A model generated the notes under the pieces. It was not told the DNA's origin, ran no database searches, and saw only the letters and a list, made by a program, of their open reading frames with translations. From NCBI RefSeq assembly GCF_905475465.1, contig NC_062243.1:12486267-12550266 (forward strand): 64,000 nucleotides of DNA, in the 5' to 3' direction. Positions within the stretch are counted from its first letter, which is position 1; every line of letters begins with the position of its first letter. This document shows positions 13,101-22,690 of this stretch, one piece after another. This stretch comes from Pieris napi. Taxonomy: Eukaryota > Arthropoda > Insecta > Lepidoptera > Pieridae. Both the position numbers and the translations under genes were made by a program.

Positions 13101-16100
13101 GCACATTTAGGGATAGTGTGGTTCTTGTAAGCGGGAATCCTTCGAGTAAGGGATCGTGGGAATGTCAGGGATTTGTTAGGACTTTCGTATTTATATTTGG
13201 ATTTTTGGAATAATTTGGGCAATTGATTGAAACACGTCTTCATAAGTCGCTTGCATTTTTCTGTAAGCATTATTATACCATTGGCATTCGCTCAACAAAA
13301 ACATCATAAAACAATGCAACTCCCAGCTTTTTCTCATAGAAGCGCAATGTCATTAAAAATACCCTTAATACCCTAAGTTTGAAAGTTCAGAACTTCCAGA
13401 AATAAACTTCAAAATTTATAAGTAGGAATTTACCAACTAAGTAAACATTAGTAAAAATTTGGTAGTTCGAGTTAGTTAAGTTAGTAAGCAAATTTAAATA
13501 AACACTAAAATACCTCCATATTTTTTGCCTTCGGCTTTTGTCGTTCTTAAGTCACTGTAAAGAAAAAGCTTTTTTTAAATTAATTCTTACAACGGTATAC
13601 GTTTCTGTTATGGGATAAGTTTTGACGTGGCGACGTCTAATAAATCGCTCATTGTACGCTTGTGTCGCATCTATCTCTCTTCCTCTCCATTGGCCTATGC
13701 GGCAGAGATTTATTCCTTCTTTGTAGCCATACAAAATAGTGATAAAACAATAAAAAATATATCATTTTATTCATAAAAGTATGCGATCATTTCATCAATG
13801 TTTTCTTATGACGTTTTCACGTTAAACTATCGTCCATAGTTTACACACGATTGGCAATTTAAAACCTAAAAAATTAACCTATAAAAAATAAAAAAAAATA
13901 AAAAATAAATCAGTTCAATTGCTAATGAAATAAATTACTTACCTATTTCTGTTTTTTTCATCAGAGCATAAAAACAATTTGACAGAAAGGACAAGAAAGA
14001 GTAAAGAAATAGTCCTGCTAGTTTTCAGTTTTTTCCAATCAAGTACCAGGAACTCAGAACATACAGAGAGATATGATTTCCGATCGAATTCAAATTTGTT
14101 TTGTATTGGTAGGCTTAAAATGCTTTGAAAATTATAAATGGAAACGATGCAATGTCCCAAGACTATTGAACCACTAAATAATGAGCCACTCACCTATGAC
14201 TTCTGTCTGCTCCATCTTGCTCTGTATCTAACATGAAATCCGCCTGCCAAATCGGGTCATCCTTAGGACAGGAGATGACAAAATAAAATTCTTAATATCA
14301 ATTTATATGAAGTTTTTATAATGCTTATAGTAGCTACGATTTAAAAAATAATAATAAAGAAGTCGGCATAGCCGTCGACTTTCTGGGTCTAAGTCTCACA
14401 ATGTTTTCTTTCGCCGTTTGAGCGAATGTTAAATGCGCACATAGAAAGAAAGTTCATTAGTGCACAGCCGGGGATCGAACCTATGACCTCAGGGATGAGA
14501 GTCGCACGCTGAAGCCACTAGGCCAACACAGCTCTGAGTTCTGATGTTTTGCTTAATATATTTATTTAAGTAGTTGAACCTAAATCTTTATATTCCTTCC
14601 TTCAGGACCGATTTTAATAATATTTTACAATTACATGTTTTTTTTTTTAATTCCAGACATGTATACAGGACAACATGTGTCAACATGTCGTCAAGATAGA
14701 TTTTTTTGGTAGGTAGATGGATCCATTTAGTGAGGAATAATTGTTTTATTTTGAAAAATCTAAAATTAATTATAATTTGTCACTTATTTAATTATTTCGT
14801 ACTTCGATATCTAACATAACTTGTATATAACAAAAACAATGATACTAAAAATAAAGCCATAGATGGTAGGTACACATAATATATACAAAAAGGTTCAAAC
14901 ATTTACGAAAGGAAAAAAATATTAAATACATTTAACTAAGTAGTAACTCGGCTGTTGTGTGGTGTGTACGTGTGTGTGTGGTGTGCCTTTTAGTTTAATT
15001 GATAGGATAAACATACCTCTAATGCATTACAAACACACTTCTGAACATCGTCGAAGCACGTCAGGGGGTTGTTTGTGAACTCTTCACCCTCGGTGGTGAT
15101 CTTCCGAACCATTTCCGAGTGGCAATTCTCAGGTAGACCCATCACTTGACGGTTCGGAGCCAAGTACAGGTCACACAGCTCAAGGGCAGACGAGCGCAGG
15201 TTGTCGATTACAGCTTTTGAGGTGTGAGGAACATCTGGAAGTTGGAATTGGTAATTTCAGATTTGCACGTCAACTTCTAAACATTTTTAATAAGTTGTAT
15301 ATTGTGATTAAAAACCATAGAGAACAATAATGTATAGCAAAATGTTTTCATCTAATTGCCGTTTAGTATTCATCGTACCAATTCCTAAAAGGCCGACAAC
15401 ACACTCGCAAGCCCTCTGGCGTTGAGAGTGTCCATGGGCGGTATCACTTCACATCAAGTGAGCTTCCTGCCTGTTTTCCCCCTGTTATGTAAAATTAGCA
15501 TGGTTTCTGCTTATTGTATACAAATCATAGACTTAGGGTCAAGAAATGAGTGTATCAATTCTTAAAAGTCCGGCGACGCACTCGCGATCCCACTGGCTCT
15601 GAATCTGTGGCACCGTAGCTCTTAAACGAATTGACAATTCAGCATTTTTATTTTTGACCTGTTTAGACATTTGTTAGTTGCGGGCAAAAACAAAATTCTT
15701 ATGAATGTTGCCAGCGTAACGTAAAAATTGTAAAATTATGCTCTATGGTTTAATAAAGAGAACAATTGATCAGGCTCGAATGTATTTATTACAAATAGTT
15801 GAAACATCCAGAAACTCTTACCGGTTTCATTCATCTCGATCTCCAGAAGATATTGGGCGTTGGACCTCCAAGCGGCCGTCGCCCGTAAGAACTTCAGAGA
15901 CCGCAGAACTTCTTCGGACACCTTCTCTGTGCTCGCGTTGTTTGTACCTTAATCCATATTTAAACACATTTTACAGGATTATATTATTTTGTGGTCCATT
16001 TGCATGGGCATTGCATGGTCACGGTGATTACAAACATATTTGCATCTCAATTTTAAATACATATACTGGACTTGTATGATTAATACGAAATTGTCACAGT

Positions 16101-19100
16101 CGTAATGAATCGATTTGAATTACTTTGATAGAGAACTTACAATAGTTGACAATTATATATATGTCAGAGATTCAATGCGATTATTAATTGGTGTCACTAC
16201 CGTCGTCCGACATTATTACTTAATATTTCAACAGTCAGTGCGCACGTCCGGCGCAGGCGCCGATCAGAGAGCAACTCTACTCAAGTACTCAATCATCAAT
16301 GATCGATTCTACGCATTACTGACAAATTGACTTTGACGCATTGACATTTTAAAACCTGTAAGATGTCTATGATATTGTGTGGTGTTGCCATTCTTAAAAA
16401 AACAAATAACATAGTGTTTTTTATAACATTTGACATATTTATAATAAATATGTAGTTATTAACTAGAATTATAGAAATATTAAAAAAATACATTAAAAAG
16501 TTATGGTAAATACCTTCTTGTGGTCCCATGGTAGCTCTTCTGGCTTGAATGATCCGAGCCAAGTACTGCAGCGAAGACAGCTTTTGACGATCTTGGAGCT
16601 CCCATTCACCGGCACTGTCTTTGGAATGCTGTAATCGGAATCGAATTATATAAAAAAATACAAAATCTGAAAAAAAAAAATCTCTGGAAATCGAACTCTG
16701 AACCTCAGGATTAAGTGTTGTGCATTAACAGCTAAACTGAGAAGGTGGTATATATTTAAAAAAATCATTTACTAATATTAATTTTGGTCAGTAAATAAAT
16801 ACTTTTAAATAAAAAGACCATTTACCAATTTTTGTATATCCTTCTGAACCAATTCCAACGTCGCGTCTAGTTCTTCTGCGTCCGCGCATGTCCTTACAAC
16901 TAAGAGAAACAACTCTGACGGCAACAGCGAGTCGCGGCAACACTGAAATGGAGATACTTAAATTTGACTCATTTGACAATTATAAACGCAAATTTAATGA
17001 AATAATAACTTCTATATTTCAGATTATATATGATAGTTTAGGTTAGAGTAACCGGCCTTGGAACTATGTTAGTATTGGTTAGTAAACATCTAAATCTCAT
17101 ATACTGGGGCATGGACAGCATAGAAACTTAAGATATGGGTATCCCTTGTAATCAACACATGCAGAAAACCATGGTATGCCTGACAGAATGCTTTAAGCAT
17201 GCCCTTTCCAGAATAATGGCATTAATGGCATGGTCAGTTTGGGTCTCCACAAAGAAACCTGACGCACTGCAGAAATATATCGACGTTTCCAGTACAATCG
17301 TGATGAGAGACTAGAGCTACAAGTTTCTCTATTTTTTAAAACAAGTCTTAGGAAAACTTATAAATGAAAAATATTTTAGTGTTTGTACTTTTGAGTTTTA
17401 CTCAAAAGTCATACATGCAATGTGCACTAATCTATATGAGTTAAATTATGAAAATGAGAGAGAGAAATGTAAAATCTTAATATAAATAAATTACACGTCA
17501 CGTTGTTTGTCCGCTATGGACTCCTGGAACCGATTTCAATCAAATTTGAACACCGTGTGTTTAACTAAAAAGATAGGATAGCTTACATCTCAATTTATAC
17601 CCGCAATATTATTTTATTGAAAATATTTGTTTATTATTTGATGTTCACAATTCTAAGAGATGGCGCTGCGTTAAAAGTACCAACGTTTCACATAAGCCAC
17701 AATTTAATACCACCAAAAAAGCATGGTGGTCCCCATGACTGGTGTTCTCCTACCGTTTCCCTTGAATAGGTTACCACTATGTAATATAACTAAAACCTTA
17801 GCCACAGCAATGCTTGGCCGGTCTGCTAGTATAATATAAATGTTAAAATATGTATTTTAGAATATATTTAAATTATTAATATAGTACATTACAGATGTCT
17901 AAATATATTATTCAGATGTAATCATAGTTTTCTCTTGCATTTTTGAGTAGAAATTAACAACTTACAGTTCTTATAATCGCTCTGTTGATATTGTCAGGAT
18001 CGCTCAACATGTTGAATATAGGTTTCAGCACAATTGATGAAAGCAGCTCTATTATAATCAGTTTTAAGGCGTGGCATTTCCAGACTTCTTCTGGAGCAAC
18101 CAAATATAGTAGTGCTTCTGATACTTCACATAGAAATGCTGAAAAGTTAAATTTCTGTAAATCATGAATAAAGATAATGCATTTTAGAAATATAGTTGAA
18201 ATTGTAATTCAATAATGTATTAATACCAATGGGACCTACAACCTTTTGAAATTTCTACATCTGTTCCGTGATCATTTCTAATAGACAAGTAGGTGATCAA
18301 CCTTCTGTACCTGTCGCACACTGTCAACTTTTGGTACAACAACACAAGATGTGCCGGTTCCCTCACAATGTTTTCCTTTACCGTAAGAGCTAGTAATAAA
18401 TGCGCACATAGACAAAAAATCCATTGGTGCACAGCCAGGGATCGAACCAACAACCCCAGGTTGCAAATCTCATGTTGAAACCACTAGACCGACACTGCTC
18501 CATTTTTAATTCAAATTGTTATCAAAAATAGTATTTGGATTTTCAGTGTTGCATATAACAATAAAAGCCTTTTCTTATGCTGCATTAAAACAGAAGGCTT
18601 GCTACTGCATTAAAGTAAAAAAATCTTTAATCACAAGTTATACAATTTTCAATGTTTGAATGCATATCAGCTGATTTCTCCTTTTTAAACCTGCTTTGTC
18701 TTTCAATTTACATTTATTTAATTATAATTATTTTGAATTACAATACTCTTTCTCAGGATCCAAGCAGAAGGTGTCCCTGCAAAGCAGCTTATTCTCCATT
18801 GCACACTCCAAGTCAAAAAATATATCTTTCAAATTAGTGCTACCTATGTTTTCTGAACTCCCATAGAATTTTGATTTTCCAAATGTTTGTGAATCTGAAA
18901 CATTTTAAGAGCAAGTCAAGGTCTCTGTTTTATAAGACATGCATAAAAGATATAGATTTTTTTAATAGCAAGGAATTAATTAGAAATTTTAAAACAAACA
19001 ATGAATAAATATACCTGGGGCCCAGGACAAATCTGTATCACTTTTATTTCTCCTGTGAGCTTTTCTTTCGTCTTGTTTTTTTGGGCTCAATTTTGAAGAC

Positions 19101-19986
19101 CCATTGGCAACTTCTTTGGCACTAAGTAATTGTATATGTTTCAATTTGACCCTTGATTGTTTAAATAACTTTAAATGAGTTGTTAATTCTTCTGGAAACT
19201 TTGTTGATAATAAGTATATCCAGTCAACAAGTTTTATTCTAGAAAAAATATTGTAATATATATGTTGTGAGTTCCAGAGAATATTTATTTTTATATATAT
19301 AGCACAATTTTTAAATATATAGAATGTATTATAAGAATTTGAAGGCAGGGCACTTTAAATATTCAAAAATATACTATACCTATTTGTAACATTAGCACTT
19401 GTAATTACTACTGTTTGTTTAATTGCATGATCTGTGAACTCTTGATCATCAGTTAGAACTTCATACCATGGTGTCACATAGTCATTAATTATTATTGTGA
19501 TTATTTCGTTAAGAAATGAGTCAACAGTCTCACTTCCCGTAATTCTGTTATCAAATTTTGGCCATGGTTTATTATTTTGAAATAACTGCAGGATCTGAAA
19601 TAAATTAACACTCCTATTTAACAAGTTATTTAACATCAAACACCTTCTGGTTACTACCAATTTTGTTAATGTCACCTACCTTTGGAGATTGAATAGAATA
19701 GTTTGTTAGCTGAAGAGGATCATCCAAACAATCTATATCTGAAGAAAATATCTTCCTACTATCAAAGTTCAAATGTAAGATTGTAAGAACTCTGTAATAA
19801 AAAGTCAATTTATCAACATTCACTCTTTGATAATGCATTAATTAGAGGCGTTTTTATTCTCAATTAAACTTACCCAGCTATAAATGATATTAAAAACGTT
19901 AGCAGAGCTAAGTACAACCCAAACCCTAGTAAGGCTATAGTAATTACAGAAATTAAACTGAACCAGGCTAGTATTCGATACGCCAT
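4121..19986 (-). CDS. Snx13: Sorting nexin 13-like protein (PXA-RGS-PX-nexin C), 20 coding exons
   Basis: Coding exons, 5' to 3' on the minus strand: 19874-19986, 19680-19791, 19380-19594, 19015-19238, 17966-18138, 16826-16942, 16514-16628, 15822-15947, 15017-15234, 14194-14261, 13514-13545, 11434-11547, 10478-10611, 8895-9111, 7302-7381, 6160-6278, 5388-5456, 5099-5205, 4700-4813, 4121-4236. They sum to 2583 nt (860 aa plus stop), and every junction is in phase with GT/AG. Residues 1-37 form a hydrophobic membrane hairpin. Residues about 90-290 are a PXA domain (NDYVTPWYEVLTDD). Residues about 360-490 are a divergent RGS-like region. Residues about 540-650 are a PX domain with the phosphoinositide-binding motif IYRRYSDF and FPAKKTF. 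Residues about 690-800 are nexin-C. The family tethers endosomes, ER and lipid droplets. The order and the PX and C-terminal sequence fit SNX13 better than SNX14, SNX19 or SNX25. The exon 14 donor at 8895 was chosen by phase; the 32-nt exon 11 is the weakest call. The 860 aa length is somewhat shorter than vertebrate SNX13. Confidence 0.9.
4300..4380 (+). repeat. Degenerate tRNA-like SINE remnant
   Basis: A B-box-like run (GGTCCTGCGTTCAAACCC) sits just upstream of the last SNX13 exon in the gene's intron 19. No matching A box or clean ends are visible. Low-confidence remnant. Confidence 0.35.
6340..6470 (+). repeat. Lepidopteran dispersed repeat with perfect 16-bp hairpin
   Basis: It contains the dispersed module 'GATGTTAAGTGATTCCGCTGCC ... 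GCGAGTGCGTTGCCGGCC', here broken across shorter pieces, which recurs at about 11.8 kb. It ends in a perfect inverted repeat: arms 6422-6437 and 6445-6460 (TGCCGGCCTTACAAGA and its complement) around a 7-nt loop. It lies in an SNX13 intron. Confidence 0.7.
6605..7145 (+). mobile_element. MITE family D, copy 1
   Basis: This is a non-coding element whose reverse complement reappears at about 45370-45805. Shared blocks include AAAACAAAGTTTTTAT next to GAAGTGAAACC at one end, and TCTGTCTCTTTTTACTGTCG followed by AAGAAGTTTCACTTCAA at the other. The GAAGTGAAAC ends are inverted with respect to each other, which suggests terminal inverted repeats. It lies in an SNX13 intron. Confidence 0.65.
7455..7745 (+). 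repeat. LINE-tail repeat fragments
   Basis: The first part (CTTAAAATGCCGGCAACGCACTTGCGAG) is the dispersed LINE-tail module seen at several loci in this window. The second part (TTTACTGCCAGTTCTTAAATCAAGGGCG to GCCACTC) matches a block at about 34320-34420. Both are non-coding here. Confidence 0.6.
8155..8408 (+). mobile_element. tRNA-derived SINE, copy 2
   Basis: Same family as 261-481: TTGGCGTATTGGTTTCAGCG, then a decayed B box (GTAGATTCGTTC), then AACATCGTGAGGATACCGGC, AGACCCAAAAAGTGC and a tail at AAAAAGGTTGTAGCG. It is inserted in an SNX13 intron, opposite the gene's strand. Confidence 0.85.
9201..9239. repeat. Perfect intronic hairpin (17-bp stem)
   Basis: Arms GTTTAAAAAGCAACTAA and its exact complement flank a loop of about 5 nt. 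On the minus strand it lies about 90 nt upstream of the 3' splice site of SNX13 exon 14 (9111). Confidence 0.75.
9330..9410 (+). repeat. Short dispersed LINE-tail fragment
   Basis: A decayed copy of the module containing 'CAGCCCATAGACATCC ... GCGCGTTGCCGGCC'. It is non-coding and lies in an SNX13 intron. Confidence 0.45.
9512..9838. mobile_element. Fold-back MITE family A, copy 1
   Basis: The two ends are long inverted repeats of about 105 bp. The left arm (CACCGTAAAATTGTAAACAC ... TGTCGAAAGATTGTGAAC) is matched by its complement in the right arm ending at 9838. A short unique centre separates them. A second, better-preserved copy is at 48796-49111. No coding capacity, so it would be non-autonomous. 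Confidence 0.85.
10662..10893 (-). mobile_element. tRNA-derived SINE, copy 3
   Basis: Reverse-complement copy of the main SINE: GGGGATCGAAC B box, GTCGCACGCTGAAGCCACTA head at the right end, and CAACCTTTTTAGGTC tail at the left. It is on the same strand as SNX13, and its tail ends about 50 nt upstream of the 3' splice site of PX exon 13 (10611). Confidence 0.88.
11611..11688 (+). mobile_element. MITE family C fragment, copy 1
   Basis: TTTTGAAGTTATACGTCTTTTGGCGCGTTAGGG through GTGCGCGCGCACACCGTCAC, here in pieces; near-identical modules occur at about 42581 and 44147. Non-coding. Confidence 0.6.
11770..11890 (+). repeat. Dispersed LINE-tail repeat
   Basis: Contains TTGATGTTAAGTGATATCGC, AGACACCCGCGTTGCCAG and CTCGCAAGTGCG, the same module as at 6350-6440 and 15370-15490. 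It lies in an SNX13 intron. Confidence 0.6.
12400..12490 (+). repeat. Decayed dispersed repeat (GGGGGCAACCGAGC type)
   Basis: GGGGGCAACCGAGCCTACGG followed by CACATGAACACCGATATTAG and a GCGGGCCTT end. A related decayed copy lies at about 23335-23425. It looks like a diverged member of the same dispersed family as 11770-11890. Confidence 0.5.
14358..14535 (-). mobile_element. tRNA-derived SINE, copy 4
   Basis: Reverse-complement copy with GATGAGAGTCGCACGCTGAA, the CACTAGGCC head and a GGGGATCGAACC B box. The tail part is truncated. It lies in an SNX13 intron just upstream of exon 10. Confidence 0.85.
14850..14985 (+). repeat. Dispersed repeat family F, copy 1
   Basis: ACACATAATATATACAAAAA, GGTTCAAACATTT and ATACATTTAACTAAGTAGTA recur almost unchanged at about 51490-51625. 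Function and class are unknown; no coding capacity is visible. Confidence 0.6.
15370..15610 (-). repeat. Two LINE-tail repeat fragments
   Basis: Module 1 (about 15385-15490) reads AAAAGGCCGACAACACACTC, GCAAGCCCTCTGGCG, then CATGGGCGGTATCACTTCAC. Module 2 (about 15555-15610) is a shorter copy with CTTAAAAGTCCGGCGACGCA. They match the 3' end of the LINE at 46145-46605. Both lie in the SNX13 intron between exons 8 and 9. Confidence 0.6.
16675..16745 (-). repeat. tRNA-like SINE remnant
   Basis: Reads GAAATCGAACTCTGAACCTC with AACAGCTAAACTGAG, an inverted B-box/A-box arrangement. It is short and decayed. It lies in an SNX13 intron. Confidence 0.35.
17470..17840 (+). repeat. Dispersed lepidopteran repeat (CACGTTGTTTGTCCGC type)
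   Basis: Begins near ACACGTCACGTTGTTTGTCC and GGACTCCTGGAACCGATTTC and ends near CAGCAATGCTTGGCCGG and TCTGCTAGTATAATAT. The layout matches a widespread non-coding insect repeat type. It lies in an SNX13 intron; class unassigned. Confidence 0.5.
18230..18501 (-). mobile_element. tRNA-derived SINE, copy 5
   Basis: Reverse-complement copy: GGGATCGAACC B box, AACCACTAGACCGACACTG head, TTCCCTCACAATGTTTTCC body and ACAACCTTTTGAAATTTC tail. Open frames read across it are artefacts of the repeat. Confidence 0.85.
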
Positions 19987-22582
19987 CGTAGATATTATAA
20001 GTACGAAAACAACCACAATATCGTAATTTTAAATAGAAATTGTTGGAACAAAGTGATGAATAAATAAAAACATTATGCACTGATGAAAATAAAACACAAA
20101 AATAAATAATACCGAACTGGCATTTGATCTTTTGATCTCGACAATCGACATATCAAACTGTCAGACAAATAATATCAGACAAGTGTCAAACGTCAATAAT
20201 GTCTACAGAGTCAAATACTAAAATAGTCTAAACTCTAAAGAGACAACCGACAACACAATTTGTCGTGGGTTAAAGATCATAAATCGAATGGAGTCTCTAG
20301 GTTTCGGAATGTAATAATAAAAAAACATCGTTGACAAGTTTTTATTTATTTAATAAATACAACACGATCACAAGAACTGTTATAAATACAAAGTCCTTAC
20401 ATCATACATTAATACTAAATTATTAATTTATTGTCAAAACATGAAACATAATGACCTACACCTAACGCCGTAATGGGCTAGTGTCCAAGAAGATTTTAAA
20501 TAATAGTTAAAAATACATATATAAGTTAAACGTAATCGGCAGTCTGACATACCTAGTTGTTGACTACTTCAACACTGTCAAATATCGTCATAAAGAATCT
20601 TTGACAGACGACAAAATAAGATTTGTATTTCGTACCATCGATAGGATATAATGAACCGATATTAATGCATCTATCTATTAAATTAATAAAGTAGTTTCAG
20701 CTTTTAATCACAATATGCGGATAAGCTCGAATGATTAATGAAAGAGAAAGTTACAACTTAACTTATTTTATACGATAAATTAGAAATTTCAATTCCAAAT
20801 TACCAAGCACACAGAAATTAATAGGGCGTGTAAAATATTACAACCATAGGATTTGTGCACTACGAAAATTAAATAATTTTCCGTCCAAAAGACTCTCTAA
20901 TCACTTTGCGTACACGGGTGCGCACGTAAGTTTCCTCTTGGTATAGTTATTATACTTCAATACCGAATTAAAATAATTAAGTTAAATTACGTAATATTAC
21001 ATTCAAACCCAGTATTCTATCTATTAATGTATGGAGGAAAACATATTTCAAAATTAGAAAATAAACAACATTGAAATTAATATATAGGTCTTAATTTATA
21101 AGCGTTATACCAGCGACATTCTTAGACAAATAAAAATAGCTTTTTCTGCCAAACACAGTATAATATACAATATAGTGATTTAAAAAGCTCTAACCGCTGG
21201 TATAAGTTCATAAAAAATCTAAACTAAAACTCAGATCTATGAGCGACCTAAATTAACTATAACGATTTTGTGATACCTATGACTATGCATTTTGTACGAA
21301 GCCTCAAAGGGCTTATTTTCCGTTCAATACTGCTTTAACTAAAGCAATGAAAACATTCTTAACCTTTAGGAACAAGCTTTGAAAACTTACCCTTATTCAT
21401 AAAATAAAATCAGCCTTAAAGTCATTTCTATCAACAAAATTATTGATTTACCATCCTCTGTATATTTAACAGATTCAAATGACGTTATGTTGCCGTTCAA
21501 TTAAAGAAAACGCCCACAGCGCGCAGCTCAACTTAATATTTTTTACTATTCACGTGATAGAATAAAACTTTACTATTCTATAACGTTCAACTATTCGAAG
21601 GTACTGTTCGTTGGGCTGCTTTAGTCACTCGCCCCTTTCGTAATAAGACTGATTTTATGAATGAGGTTAAGGTCGCTAAATAATTTACATATAACTCTGG
21701 ACTTTGACTAATGACTTTTCAGTATAGGATTCCATTACCCCCCATATAGCTACCAATCTAGCAGATATCAGAAATCATTCGCAAGTGGTGTATATTTAGG
21801 AATGCTCTCTCTTTACTTCGAAAGATTAACGTGGTATATTCTACTTAATATATTATATTACAAACATTACAACAAAGTCAACAAGAATATCAACAATGGA
21901 CTCGAATAGTATCAATTGAATAAATATATGATAAACAATATTAACTATACTGAACATCACAATGAAATATTTAAAAGTCGAGATCCAAACCCTTACGATT
22001 ATAAATTTCATACAAACATTTTTTTTAAATTCAACTCAAAACGGGTGACACTTCTCATGTATAAACGCTACGGCTGAATATCTTTCAGGCCGTTAGTTAA
22101 ACGGCTAGGCTGTTAATTGAACGGCTGATTAAGCTAGTTGGCTGCGGCCTGCGACATATACACTTGGAGGACAAAACTTGGAGAAACTGATCGTGGTTGG
22201 TAACAGAGAAGGCGAAAGATCACGTGGCCGTTCACTAAACCAGATGGACCGATCAAGTGAAAGACTCATCGTCCTCAAGACTACACTGTCATAAGAGAGA
22301 CGCTGGACAGAAACCGGTGGAAACAGATGGTCCACTATATGGATAGAAGGCCGATTGAAGATAGATTATTTAAAATACTTTCATGCTTGCTCTCGGAAAG
22401 CACAACTTGGTAAAGTCCAGAATCAAGATTTAGCGAAAAGTATGACATACGTCAGATTTAGACATTGATGAGTCATTGTCGCGCTTGGTTTTCTTTCGGA
22501 ATCTAATCTTAGAGGATTTGGTATTATCGACATTTTTTTAGTTCACTATAGGTAATATTGATTTTAAAACATTATATCATTA
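19987..22582. other. Intergenic DNA between SNX13 start and ROGDI end
   Basis: The SNX13 promoter and 5' UTR should lie just above 19986. No TATA box is clear. The rest is AT-rich, with a LINE fragment at 22140-22350. A short run of codons on the minus strand near 20880-20935 looks exon-like but has no partner (see rejected list). Confidence 0.5.
22140..22350 (+). mobile_element. LINE ORF fragment (RT C-terminal type)
   Basis: In plus-strand frames it shows TRKRRK-, PFTKPDG- and KPVETDGPLYG-like pieces, broken by frameshifts. This resembles the C-terminal region of insect LINE reverse transcriptases that carry a 'GRP..RW.D' segment. Heavily decayed. Confidence 0.45.
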
Positions 22583-22588
22583 TTTATT
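22583..22588 (-). terminator. Poly(A) signal for ROGDI
   Basis: AATAAA on the minus strand, about 105 nt beyond the ROGDI stop codon at 22691. Plausible spacing; usage inferred. Confidence 0.5.
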
Positions 22589-22690
22589 CAGTATAATCAA
22601 ATTGAAAATTCTCATTAAATGTTTTATATTTTCGTAATACTAATAAATGCATTTAACTGAATAAATATTTATATAATGTATGTTATGTAA

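Noticed and set aside
20880..20940. Minus-strand codons TYVRTRVRKVIRESFGRKII before a stop
   Set aside because: Looked like a terminal exon, but ROGDI ends cleanly at 22691 and SNX13 starts at 19986; no matching upstream exon or acceptor.
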